From: Cladopsammia gracilis
Taxonomy: Eukaryota > Cnidaria > Anthozoa > Scleractinia > Dendrophylliidae
Reading direction: 5' to 3'
DNA length: 64,000 bases
Assembly: GCA_022457155.1 (NCBI GenBank)
Contig: JAJGOT010000317.1
Coordinates: forward strand, 806,001-870,000
Below the pieces are notes generated by a model. The model saw only the letters and a program-made list of their open reading frames with translations, searched no databases and had not been told where the DNA came from. The position numbers were made by a program, and so were the translations under genes. Positions 32,140 to 42,504 of this stretch are shown here, piece after piece. Numbering within the stretch: the stretch's first letter is position 1; every line of letters starts with the position of its first letter.

Positions 32140-34466
32140 AAGTTCCTTTAGAGATTAATTTACGTGGACGCTTGGCCTTGGAAGCTTACAACAAGGCCCT
32201 CTCTAAAGGAAAGGCTTGTGTCAAGAGGGTACCTGTCATGTTGATTGGACAAGACCACTCTGGAAAGACCAGCCTCAAGAACTCGCTAATAGGAAAACCC
32301 TTCAATCCAGATGAAGACAGCACTGTGGGGATAGATGTTGATCCCTCATATTTTAAAGTCTCGACTCAGATTTGGAAGGCAGGGGTGAACGCAGAGGACA
32401 CTCAAGCGACAGATGCTGTAAAGGCCATTTCCTTTGAACACCACGCGGCTCGTTTGGTTGCGGAACATTTAAGAGAGGAGGAAGAGAATGTTCTTAAAGT
32501 GGGAAGTATGAAGATTATGAAGTCTGCATCTTCAGATGTGTCTATCTTAAGTAACTCAGCTCAGTTGTCCTCACCATCTAGTGACACATCGAGAGATGCC
32601 AAAGAATCTATTCAGATATCAAAAGATCCAAGGGTCCATGACAGGAAACTCTTGCCTGATACCTCCTCTGTTCCAACTCTGAGGGGGGAAGAACACCCTC
32701 CTCTTACCTTACCCAAAATACCAGAGGGGGTAGCAACTTTGATTAAAACGTTACTACAAAAAGTCGAGAAAGTGAAAGATCAAGAAGATATATATTCAAT
32801 TTTGTGGGATTTTGGTGGACAAACAGTCTACTATGCAACTCATCCACTTTTCATCACAGCAAGAGCAATGTACCTTTTAGTTTATGACCTCAGCCGAGAC
32901 TTACATGAAAGAGCTAAACCCGTTGTGAAGCAGGGAATGTACAAGAAGATTTTAGACAGCCATGGCTCGAAAGCCAATCTGGACTACCTTAATTTTTGGA
33001 TGACATCCGTTGCTTCTCTAGGTAATTCAGATGAAAACTCGTATATATGGTTAGATCTTGTGGGAGTGAATATTCCCCCTGTGTTCTTAGTTTGCACTCA
33101 CGCTGATAAACCCTATGACGGAGCAGATCCGTTTGCACTCGCCAATGAGGTATTTGATGCTCTACAGACCAAACTCTACAGGAACCACTTGTATGAAGAT
33201 GTGTTTGTCGTTGATAACACAAAGTCCGGCGTTGAATCTGAGTGTTCAGAAGTAAACCGGTTGCGGGAAAAAGTACTTGCTGTTGCTAAGGAGCTTCCTC
33301 AGATGAAAGAAGCCATCCCGATCAAGTGGTTGAAATACGAGAAGACTCTTCAAATGACAGTGAAAGAGGGGTATAAATGGATTTCTCTTGAAATGGCGAA
33401 ACAAATTGCATCTAAAGTGTGCGAAATTGATGATGATCAAGAATTTCGGACATTGCTGAACTTTCTCCATGACCAGAGAATTTTGATTCATTTTGATGAC
33501 ACCCCAGTGTTAAACAATTTGGTTGTCTTGGACCCTCAGTGGCTAGTAGATGTGTTTAAGAAGGTAATAACTGTTAAGCGATATGACCAAAAAGAAAGAG
33601 AATTTAAAGAATTGTGGCAGAAGCTTGAGACAACAGGCATCCTGGATGAAAACCTGTTAGAACATATGTGGGGTCCTTTATTAGACCACCAAGAGACGTC
33701 CGCGAGTCTTATTGAAATTATGGAGAAATTCAGCTTGCTGTGTCCTTGGCCTTCATCAGATGCTTCATGTGGCAGGCAGTACCTGGTACCATCCATGTTG
33801 ATGTGGCATCCACCGCAAGATATCATCGAGTTGGTTTCCTCTGCACAAATTCCTTCTCTTTTCCTCAGGTTTGAATCTGGACAAGTTCCTCCAGGCGTGT
33901 TTCCCCGCCTCGTTTTGCAGTTCTTTCAATGGGGACAAGATGAATTTTGGAGCCCAGAGAATCCTCATTTGTATCTCAATTTTGCCCGATTTTACACCTC
34001 TAAAGACGAGGATTGCTCTGTGATCCTTCTATGCCATTCCTCGTCCATTGAGGTTGTTGTTCACAGAGGAAATCTCACTGATGACCCGACAGAAAGTTTA
34101 TCGTCCAAGCTGAAAATGTCTGCAGATGTCAACTATGATGCATTCCAAATAGCCTGTGCTCGTGCTGTGCGTAGGAAGCTGGGACTGATGCTTGAGTGCA
34201 TGCGTAACGAGTTTTCCTGGTTGAAGAATATGAAATATGAAGAAGGATTCATCTGTTCGATCTGCTGCCAAGGACATGCAGTCAAATTTTGTTGCACTCA
34301 TCACAAGCAGGGTTGTGAGCAAGAGGAGTGTCTGCACTTCTGGTCTGAGTCTGACTTGCGCAGTGCCAAGGAGTTCGTCAGATGCCGCAGGTGTGCTACT
34401 GCCAAGATTGACAAAGTTGACGTCAAGCGGTTTGCACCTTGGATTAGTCAAACTTCAGATGAACAG
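32140..34466 (+). CDS. Gene 2, Roc-COR GTPase exon with Cys-rich tail
   Basis: Starts after acceptor TTCTCACACACAG (first two bases complete a Glu codon with the glycosyltransferase exon) and ends at donor CAG|GTAGAG, phase 0. In the joined protein it covers ~390-1165. P-loop GQDHSGKTS at ~426-434; Ser/Lys-rich insert; switch II WDFGGQTVYYATHP at ~612; VCTHADKP at ~708 in place of the usual NKxD (a noted variant). A COR region follows with LVVLDPQWLVDVFKKVIT at ~850-868. The last ~70 residues contain a Cys/His cluster (CSICC, FCCTHH, CEQEECLHFW, CRRC) that may bind zinc. The Roc-COR pair marks the ROCO family (LRRK2/DAPK1 relatives), but no LRR or kinase is present. The whole exon is open with no frameshift, and codon use differs from the repeats around it. 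Confidence 0.93.
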
Positions 34467-35317
34467 GTAGAGTGTTAATAGACTACAATAACATATAACC
34501 ATGCACTATTTAATTGTTCGTTCTTCGACGTATAAGGCTTACTGTGATAAAGTACCTGTTAAATTTTTTACCATAAAAATGGACTCAAGTCAATCTCCAA
34601 GCTTATACAAGGTGAGATTTGCTTGTGATTGGAGTACATTTTCCATCGTGTACTTCAAACATACTTACGATGTAAGGTCGGTGTTTTTTGTCTCAAATGC
34701 GTGCGGCTATCGTGCATTCTTCATGATTTCTAACTCATGTAAAGCAACTAAAACAACGGGAACATTTTTGGGAGTTTTATTTTGGCCATAGGAAACCATG
34801 AAGTATGAATGAAAAAAACATTGTAGTTGTCAGAAACAATGGAAAGGCTTAAAAGGCTGGTATAATCTATGGAATGAGGGTTTTGATAACTGTGACTACG
34901 TAACTTAATTTACTTCACTGAATCGTTTCAATACTCTAAGAGTAAATCGGAACCTCAAAAAGTTAAACTACATCCATAATTTTCCTGAGTATAAGAACGG
35001 CTGCTTAAACTCTATTCAAAAAATGTGAAATATCTCCCAGAAACCAATTTATTTCGTGACGTATACTGCGCACGTCGTTAATTATTGCAAAATAAGGGGA
35101 AAAAATTGATAGTTTGCATGTGAATTTATCAGATAAATTTTGGGACCTAGAAGATGCTTCGTAAAGCCAAATTTTGTCGATAACGATTTTTTATATTTAA
35201 TGATGTTTATTATTCAGCTCACATCTTCTGCACTCCATCCGTACAAACCTAAAGCGCGAGATAGCTTAAAGGACATTTTGATATATCATTAATCCTATTC
35301 GTCATTGTTTATAACAG
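34467..35317. other. Intron of gene 2
   Basis: Donor GTAGAG to acceptor TTGTTTATAACAG. AT-rich, one chance frame at 34501-34790 without domains. No repeat recognised. Confidence 0.6.
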
Positions 35318-35363
35318 CTTACAGCCGACGAACGTGATGGAAGCCTTCCAGCTTCTGAGGCAG
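35318..35363 (+). CDS. Gene 2, 46-nt micro-exon
   Basis: Between TTTATAACAG and GCAG|GTAAGA. Encodes LTADERDGSLPASEA plus one base (phase 0 in, phase 1 out). The alternative acceptor six bases on (CTTACAG) would end in phase 0 and put a TAG early in the next exon, so the first acceptor is favoured. It is a short acidic linker between the Cys-rich tail and the following helical region. Confidence 0.7.
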
Positions 35364-35439
35364 GTAAGATTATGGTTTGGTTAGATGCTATAAACAAAGC
35401 CCTTAATTCGTGTAAGTTGAGCAGGTGCAACAAAAAGCA

Positions 35440-35637
35440 AATAGGCCATTTCCGAGTTGCCTTAAGCCTCTCTATCAAAGCGAGGCTAGGTGCGAAACCT
35501 TTCACATGAAAATGAGTTTTCATTCACATGCAAATAAAACTTATTTGCATATGAATTAAAACTCATTTTCATATGAAAGGTTTCGCACCTAGCCTCGCTT
35601 TGATAGAGAGGCTAAAGCAACTCGGAAATGGCCTATT
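35440..35637. mobile_element. 198-bp hairpin element in a gene 2 intron
   Basis: AATAGGCCATTTCCGAGTTG and the complement CAACTCGGAAATGGCCTATT are the outer ends. The arms run ~95 bp through CTCTCTATCAAAGCGAGGCT and GAAACCTTTCACATGAAAATG. Nearly palindromic, with loop CAAATAAAACTTATTTG itself a palindrome. Confidence 0.88.
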
Positions 35638-35702
35638 GTGTCGCGAAATGTTGAGTATTTCTCAGGATAATTGTGTTGTAAAACAAGTGTTTATTTTTGC
35701 AG

Positions 35703-35933
35703 GATATGATGAAACATTGCTAGCACTTGCTAGTAAGGCCCTAAAGTCTCTGTCGTCGCAGTCATGTGATTCCAAAGAAGTTGTACTTCAACTGCAGCTC
35801 GATCAGGCTTCTTTGGAGCGGCCAGATCCCGAAACCAAAAGATTGATCCGTTGCCTAGCAACGAAGGCAAAACAATCAAACAGGCTTGACGTTATCAAAC
35901 ACCTGAGAGAAATTACACCAGCTGGAACTGCAG
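35703..35933 (+). CDS. Gene 2, helical linker exon
   Basis: Acceptor TTTTTGCAG (35702) and donor GCAG|GTAAGG; phase 1 in and out. Encodes ~77 residues starting GYDETLLALASKALKSLS and ending HLREITPAGTA. Predicted helical by composition (Leu/Lys/Ala-rich). It may be a diverged death-fold half or a coiled linker; I cannot assign a family. The frame is open and phase-matched on both sides. Confidence 0.75.
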
Positions 35934-35941
35934 GTAAGGCT

Positions 35942-35942
<1 letters not shown>

Positions 35943-36004
<62 letters not shown>

Positions 36005-36005
36005 T
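35943..36005. repeat. (GCCGTT)n microsatellite next to a splice donor
   Basis: About ten copies of GCCGTT begin ten bases after the exon end at 35933. They are followed by (TTTTA)n and a palindrome, TTTATCCGTCATGACGGATAAA (quoted in part). In frame with the exon it would read Val-Ala repeats if the donor were skipped. Confidence 0.95.
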
Positions 36006-36245
36006 TATTTTATTTTATTTTATCCGTCATGACGGATAAAATAAAATGATCATGAGTTATGGTTCCTGAAGTTGTTAGCACACGGGTGAGGAAGAGACGG
36101 TGGTGATGTATTGTTGTTGTTATGTTGTCATCTTAAGTCGACGTCTCTTTGTAATATTGTAGAGAGACCATTTTTTTCTTTTTCCCACATGAGAAGAAGC
36201 TAAGGATATGATGGCCGTGATTGAATTATGGTGTTATGTTGTTAA

Positions 36246-37137
36246 GGTGGCCCGCGGCTATTTAATGGCACGGAGGCTCCCTTTTATAAATCGAATTTTC
36301 GGCATGTAAGCCTTAACCGATTTTGTAAGTTTTGGTAGGACGATAATTATACAGGACTTTAAATTTAGTGCATATGAGATTACCGATTAAAAGTCATAAG
36401 CGTTTTTAGAAAACCCCGCTTTTTAAGAAAACGCGAATATTTTCTAATTAAGCTCAATAAATTCCAAGACTTCAAGCTTTACTGTGAGTAATTTTCCACA
36501 AAATCGGCTGGACAGAAATTACTGCACAGTCGAATGCTGAATTTAAGCTTCCAAATGTTATGCTTGCGTATTTGCCTCAGCTGTTGCCAGAACGCTAAAA
36601 TAAGGCTACAATCGGACCCTATTACTTGGAAGCTTTGCTGAATAACCGGAAAAGATCGGAAGCTCCAAGCAAAAACTATAAGCAAAGAAAGAACAAGATG
36701 TTTATAGTACGTAATTTATGAATTTCAAGAAATTCAAGTTTGTTCGACTCGTGAAAAAACTACCGATTTGTTTTCTGGTAATTTTTAAGTATGATAACAT
36801 TCAGTATATGTACAAACGGCCTTACCTAGTTTCATGTGTATAGTGTCGACGAAACTCGGCGAATTTGGGTCGTCAAGTTTGCAACTTCACCTCTTCCATT
36901 TTCTAAATGCTTTGAAAACCCCTCGTGTCTCGTAAATTATTCAAAGTTGCCGCACGGGGCCAAGATTCTGGGATTGTTTGCCACTTGGGAATCACCATCG
37001 TTAACACAATAGGCCATTTGCACGATTGTAGTCCACGCAATATAAACATCTTACAAAAATTGGTTAAACGTTACATGCCGAAAATTCGATTTATAGAAGG
37101 GAGCCTCCGCGCCATTATTTAATTTCCTCGGGCCACC
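36246..37137. mobile_element. 892-bp TTAA-flanked TIR element
   Basis: TSD TTAA at 36242-36245 and 37138-37141. Ends GGTGGCCCG and CGGGCCACC; arms extend ~120 bp with ATGGCACGGAGGCTCCC, TATAAATCGAATTTTCGGCA and their complements. The inner sequence has no transposase. Same TTAA target as several other elements here, different TIR. Confidence 0.85.
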
Positions 37138-37221
37138 TTAATTTGTTAAAAGAAAATTAAGTTAAATTAATTACAGTATGCCCTTTTTTTACACCATTTT
37201 GACCACGGCCATTTTTTCTAG

Positions 37222-37299
37222 GTCCTCTGTTGCCTGAAGGCCTTGATATTCGGAATATTCCTGTTCGCCAGATGAGAGATCTCACAGTCGAATTGAGCA
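37222..37299 (+). CDS. Gene 2, 78-nt exon leading into the Death domain
   Basis: Acceptor ATTTTTTCTAG and donor GAGCA|GTAAGT, phase 1 on both sides. Encodes GPLLPEGLDIRNIPVRQMRD and LTVELS; VRQMRDLTVELS is the first helix of the Death domain completed by the last exon. Confidence 0.82.
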
Positions 37300-37467
37300 G
37301 TAAGTATCGCTCATAGTTTGTAAGAGGCGCTGTGTATGTTACTTATTTGAATTTTTATATAATTGTTTGCGTGGAAAACATCATTTTGATATCTCTTCTA
37401 TCTTGCAACATAATTCAGTCAATTCAGTTATAACAGACAGTTAATTTGGACCCAGAGAGAACTCTAA

Positions 37468-37587
37468 GGCCCAGTTCAAACGTCGAACTTCACATGTGCC
37501 GAACCTAATGCAAATTAGCAAGAACAATAGATTTTGCTCATTTGCATTAGGTTCGGCACATGTGAAGTTCGACGTTTGAACTGGGCC
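37468..37587. mobile_element. 120-bp Harbinger-type MITE
   Basis: Perfect arms GGCCCAGTTCAAACGTCGAA and TTCGACGTTTGAACTGGGCC continue ~48 bp to ATGCAAAT. TSD TAA (37465-37467, 37588-37590). Loop TAGCAAGAACAATAGATTTTG is all that separates the arms. Confidence 0.92.
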
Positions 37588-37702
37588 TAAGCATCTTATT
37601 TGTAATGCATCCACTATTGAATCGCAATCCACTGACACTTGATATCGACCTGTGATTGGTTCAAAAACCGGAATAAGCGCTTCAGCACTTAGAGATCAAT
37701 GG

Positions 37703-38091
37703 CCGTGTTTTCATGAGCGATTTTTCAAGTCGCTGAGCGAGTGACAGTCGGAAATCTCGTGGAAACAGTTGCTTGTCCAACTCGCTTAAAGTTAAGCGAG
37801 TCGGCGAACTACAATAGAATTCTCATTAAATTTAAGCCACCAAACCAGGTCGCTTAAGCTTGTCGGCAATTAAACAACAAAGAAGGCCATTGTATTGTCG
37901 TTCTTTTGTGTTCTAATTTTCTGTTGTTTTAACAAAAGAAAATATATCGCGCATGGTATAAGAAAAATGAATAAAGTTCTGTCCGTGAAAACGCATAAAT
38001 TTTTTAAGCTCCTTAACGCGGTCAGTAAACAAATTACCTACAGGAATGTTAAGCGAGAAAAACCGCCTCGTGAAAACACAGCCAATGTTTA
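37703..38091. mobile_element. ~390-bp TIR element
   Basis: TGGCCGTGTTTTCATGAGCG at the left and CGCCTCGTGAAAACACAGCC at the right are imperfect inverted ends. Inside, AGCGAGT-type motifs recur (CGCTGAGCGAGTG, AAGCGAGTCGGC). Non-coding. Confidence 0.6.
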
Positions 38092-38643
38092 TTTTTTTTA
38101 AGAGCCAGAGGTAAATATTTCACATAGATTCCACAATCTCACTGTCCGCTGACTCGTCGCTTACTTACATTGAAAGATTGCTTAAATGCGGGTGCTGATC
38201 CTATAAAAAGAAAACTTTGAAAAAATTATTAAAGAATCATAAATTAACCTTTTACTTTTTACATTGCCTTTTTCAAGTGATGAATTTTTAGCGGAGCTCT
38301 CGTGGGCCGAAGGCCCGCTACGGAGCACCATACTCATAGAACCTATGCCCAACATTTTTCATGGTCATGGCTAGCGGAATGTCTCGCGGGCGGCGTCTGT
38401 ACATGTGTGTCCGAGCGTTGGGCAGGGCTAATTCGCGGGCGCATATGACATCGCAAAACATGCGCGTATGACGCCACACAACATCCGGGATCTCAGCAAT
38501 TTTGAAACCAAAGCGAGGCTTTGTTTTCCGCGCGGTTACACGGCCGAATGTCACGTCAGCTCGGTACTTTGATGTTTTCCGGTGTTTACTAAGCGGAGAA
38601 AACCGTTTAAATAAAAGTCGTTATTTTCCTGTAATTAAAGGAT

Positions 38644-39045
38644 GGTTTCACGGTTCTGCGCATATGCACAGATGAAAATGCTTTATTCGCTTTCTTACCA
38701 ACTTTTATCGTTGAAAAATAAAACACTCACATTTACTTCAATTATCACATATTATAATTAGTCCAAACAAAGCGAAGGATGACCAAAATTCACAGAAAAT
38801 GTCACCGGATTACACCAACAAAATCAACACTGAATAAAACCTTTGACCCGAAGGATTTATTCTACGCTCTGGTGGCTTTCATGGCGCACATGGATATGTA
38901 TAATCATCCATTCAATCAGCTGACTGATCGCGACATTTTCATGGGCAAATTTCCCGTCAGAGTTATCTACTCGCTTCCGATTGGTCTAAACAATGAAATT
39001 AAATGGGTTACGTCGTAGCTTGCACATGCGCCGAACCGTGAAACC
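38644..39045. mobile_element. ~400-bp TIR element
   Basis: GGTTTCACGGTTCTGCGCAT and the complement ATGCGCCGAACCGTGAAACC end the element. The interior has a chance frame (38779-39018) with no domain. TSD not clear. Confidence 0.7.
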
Positions 39046-39721
39046 CTCCCTTCAAGTCTGACTTACGTTTCAATAGAAGCACTCATCTAATTTATTTACA
39101 CGTTTGAATCGCATTGTAAAATTTATCAAAGATGTAAAAATTAATATAAGCTGAATGGAATTAAAAAGTTAAATAATCTGCAGTAGTTCGTTTTCTAAAA
39201 GCTCCATATTTCCCTTCTTGTTTATCATAAACGTCTTTTTGAATGGCACGTGTTGTTGGTTTGTGCGGAATCACAAAGTGTAGCTCGCGTCCTTGGAGTG
39301 TGAAGGTGTCAATGGCCGCACTTTTTGGTTTCTTTGTTGCCCTAGCGATATGCGTAAAACAAAAGAATCCAAGTGCAGTTCAAAGTAAGGTCTACCACTT
39401 ACTTGGGAGCGCACTTGACCAATGACAGTACAGCCATGCAGCCGTGCAGCAAGAAGCACGTGGACGCGCAACTTTGAATTCCACAGGGAACGAGCTCTTT
39501 GCGTTGGTTTACGATTTTGGAGTCACGGACGACTTCAAAAAGACTCTTAAGCAGGATCTCAAGTTTTTACTTTAGCTGTTGTATTGGAAGGCGCATTTCA
39601 AGTTGACTTAGGGTAAAAAATTCTTCGTTGAGAAAAAGGTTGTAGTCTTATTCTCGGTATATACTTCATGGTAGTTTTAATTTATGCACGTCGAAGAATC
39701 CGGCACTTACTTAGGGCTAAA

Positions 39722-39812
39722 AGCTCATTTTAAAATGGGTAGCTTTTATTTACTGTTATGGATATCACTACCCATAACAGTAAATAAAAGCTAACCATTT
39801 TAAAATGAGTTT
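39722..39812. repeat. ~90-bp palindrome
   Basis: CTCATTTTAAAATGGGTAGC and GCTAACCATTTTAAAATGAG with ttttatttactgttatgg between them on each side; loop ATATCACTA. A foldback remnant in the last intron of gene 2. Confidence 0.8.
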
Positions 39813-39921
39813 TTAGGATCCCTATATGATAGGATCCCTATATGGTGTGTTAACATGAAGTTTATACCTTATTCTCAGGCTTAGCCAATAAAAAACACTA
39901 CAGCCATGCGCGCATTCAATG

Positions 39922-40094
39922 GAGTGTTTTCACATGACGTCACGGCGGCCATGTCGGTGTCCCAAAACAATAAAACGGCGGCCATATTGGTGTCCCAAGC
40001 TAATCCTGTGGGGATTGAACTCTTTTCTAATGCAAACACTTTGTTTTGTTCAAATAAATAAGCATAGCTGCTGGCCACGTGAGTGAAAACACTC
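39922..40094. mobile_element. ~173-bp TIR element
   Basis: Ends GAGTGTTTTCAC and GTGAAAACACTC with subterminal CACGGCGGCCATG and CTGGCCACGTGAG. A GCGGCCAT.TTGGTGTCCCA unit is repeated twice inside (39945, 39978) and also occurs in the 370-bp repeat at 57000. Confidence 0.75.
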
Positions 40095-40421
40095 TATACT
40101 AATGAGATACAAAACATGTTTTAATTAAGACGAGCACATAAAATGTCCCAAAAATTAACAAAGAGTGAGCATAGTATTACACCAGGCTCTGAGACGAATT
40201 TTTGCTGAATTAAGTTCAAATAAAACTTGACTTGATAAGAAAATTATTTTACTATCTACTTAGCGTTTTATGCATATCGTACTTTTGTCCTGCAACTTTG
40301 TTTATCAAGCTTATCAACTGCATTCCAACTTGTGCTCGCAAGTAATTTGCATCTGAACACACACGATGTGCGCAGTCATGCCTGAAAATCTATTGTCTCG
40401 TTTTTCCAAAGCAGAACTTAA

Positions 40422-40556
40422 GGGTAGTTTCTTGGTGTTGCGGATGGTGTGATCACCAAATGACGTAAAACAACAGATTCAAAAGACACTGAACAATACC
40501 CACAGCACAACACAAAAGCTAACCAACAATGGCTTCCGCAACACCAAGAAACACCC
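40422..40556. mobile_element. ~135-bp TIR element
   Basis: GTTTCTTGGTGTTGCGGA and TCCGCAACACCAAGAAAC are exact inverted ends. Small non-autonomous element in the last intron of gene 2. Confidence 0.8.
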
Positions 40557-40867
40557 AACTCAAGTCTATATGATTTCCAAGTGCACTTCAAGTGCACTTT
40601 GGTCCCTAGTGTGAACCGGCCTATGCCTCTACCTGTGCGTTTGACAACTCGAAGAGAGGAATTTTGAGTCTCTGACGTCACTTTAGCTGGCTATCTTTTG
40701 AAGAATGCAAATTTAATGGCGGCCATGCAAATGCGAAAAGTACGGTCGAAAACAAAACAACCGTTTTACCGTGAATGGATTGAAAAACGGTTTGGACAGG
40801 TTATTAAATTAATAATATACATGAAAAAAATACTCGATTCTGATTGGCTAAGAGCAGGGCAGTTCAA

Positions 40868-40947
40868 GTGTAACACCGGTGCAAAAAGTTTAACACCAGT
40901 GCAAAAAGTGTAACACCAGTGCAAAAAGTGTAACACCAGTGCAAATT
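40868..40947. repeat. 20-bp tandem repeat, four copies
   Basis: GTGTAACACCAGTGCAAAAA repeats four times with two substitutions in copies 1-2. It is followed by A-rich text in which GCAAAAA-type runs persist to 41080. Confidence 0.9.
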
Positions 40948-41098
40948 ACAAATCGAAAAAAAAAAACGATGCAAAAACGTTTTGCAAAAAAACAAAAATG
41001 CAAAAAAAAGAAAAAAAAAATTCCCCAAAAAAACGTTTTGCAAAAAAAAAAAATTCCCAAAAATGGATGCAAATGTTTTCATGTATAATTATTAATAA

Positions 41099-41222
41099 GT
41101 AATCATACGGTTTTCTCGTTCAATTTGGGATTAATTTGCACTTGTGAGTTTTTCTAAAAAGCTCAAATTGCACTCGCCGTCGTGCAAATTAATCCCAAAT
41201 TGAACTCGAAACCGTATGATTA
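41099..41222. mobile_element. ~124-bp hairpin element
   Basis: TAATCATACGGTTTTCTCGT and the diverged complement ACTCGAAACCGTATGATTA; arms ~55 bp through CAATTTGGGATTAATTTGCA. Intron of gene 2, non-coding. Confidence 0.82.
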
Positions 41223-41332
41223 CCTATACATATTATTTCCTTTCAAAAAGTGCAAAAAAAAAAAAGAAACGAAATTTAAAAATTTGATCGAACTCGCACT
41301 TTAAGTAACTTAATTTTTTATCCGTATTTCAG

Positions 41333-41526
41333 GCGGAGAGGAGTGGAAGGTGGTTGCTGAAGAACTGGGCTTGACACCACGAGAGATTCGTTTCCTTGAC
41401 AAGAGAACTCTAAACCCATGTGACGCTGCTCTAGCGTTTATTTCTAAGCATCGCTACATAAGTGTGGGCTACCTGTACAACAAGCTAAACAAATGTGGGC
41501 TGCCTGTGCCAGCTGACCTTCTGTAA
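41333..41526 (+). CDS. Gene 2, terminal exon: Death domain and stop
   Basis: Acceptor TTATCCGTATTTCAG, phase 1 (A + GC = Ser), 63 further residues to TAA at 41524-41526. The residues [20 protein letters not shown], followed by [20 protein letters not shown] and [19 protein letters not shown], show the Death-domain pattern: a Trp in helix 2, VAEELGL, and a C-terminal [11 protein letters not shown] helix. With the previous exon it makes a ~80-residue domain at the very C-terminus of the ~1,347-residue protein. Death domains recruit adaptor proteins in apoptosis and NF-kB signalling. Confidence 0.9.
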
Positions 41527-41617
41527 AGTGATCGTAGCAAATTTAAATGGTTTTAAATAATAGGAAACTGCACGCGAGTGAAAATGACAGTCATGATATG
41601 CAACGACAACTTAGAGA

Positions 41618-41656
41618 TGACGTATTGACGTCTCAGCGATGACGTCTTCATGACGT
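41618..41656. promoter_or_regulatory. Cluster of four TGACGT half-sites
   Basis: TGACGT occurs at about 41618, 41626, 41640 and 41651, 90-130 bp after the gene 2 stop. TGACGT is the CREB/ATF half-site. Its position in the likely 3' UTR makes a regulatory role uncertain. Confidence 0.2.
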
Positions 41657-42119
41657 CTAGCTATGGACACAGGACTACACCAGAGAAACACTGTAAAAAA
41701 ACTAGATAGTCACGTAACCCAGAAGTTTAACGAACTTTCATGAAAACTTGCATATATCAGTCACATCAATAAATGTTTTATTTTCTGAGGTCAACGTATC
41801 AACACTACCGCTGTTTTTAACTCGTAGATACGCGAAAGCGTTGAGCGTTGTTATAGCCGTTATAATCTATGGGCTCCAAACTTTGATTGTTAACTCCGCT
41901 GACCAGTGCATAAGGCTTACACAGATATTTGAAGGCGGCCTTTTATCATTTTCAAATGCAATGAAATATACCTAGAGAGACTACACTCGACCGCCGAAAA
42001 AGACCAGATTGTTAAAGCGATGTACTGATCTTTCGCGTTTGGAGTCCTTTGATTTTAAAGCACAAGCTCTGGAAAATTAAAACCGATCTACGGACTTCAA
42101 ATGCCTTTTTAAGACTTAA

Positions 42120-42500
42120 AGGGGATACGTCATCATTTTTAGTGTTATTTTAAAAGCCAAAAGACATCTTTATATCAGTGAAAACCCAAAAACAAGAGTC
42201 CAGTTTTGTTTTAAATTTTTCTACTAGTGCTCTAAGAGTAAAAATTTAGTATCTTGGGCTGCAGATGGCCAGGATGGAAATGGATTGCATCTTGAAAAAT
42301 TTAGGCCATTTTTTCAAGTTTATCGCTTCTGTCTTGGAAAACTCGTTAAAACTCTGATTATGGTCTATTTTCTCTTCGAAAATTCGCTTTATATCTTTCT
42401 CTTAGTGTTCTAAAAGCATTTCCTGTACGACAAAGTTACTTAGTTTTAATTTGGGGCAGTTTTGACCCCAAAACCTCGAAATCACCATGACATAGCTATT
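42120..42500. mobile_element. 381-bp TTAA-flanked element, copy 3
   Basis: TTAA at 42116-42119 and 42501-42504. Contains AGACATCTTTATATCAGTG and the core GCAGATGGCCAGGATGGAAA / TGGATTGCATC, matching 8051-8431 (inverted) and 23540-23741. Same length as copy 1. Confidence 0.8.
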
Positions 42501-42504
42501 TTAA

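Noticed and set aside
34501..34791. 96-codon plus-strand frame just after the Roc exon
   Set aside because: Lies in the intron following a good donor and has no domain; the phase-matched micro-exon at 35318 explains the gene better.
35573..35702. Upstream in-frame extension of the 35703 exon
   Set aside because: That part is the right arm of a hairpin element; a clean acceptor at 35702 and phase agreement mark the true exon start.
41748..41975. 75-codon frame downstream of the Death-domain stop
   Set aside because: In the presumed 3' UTR, no family resemblance.
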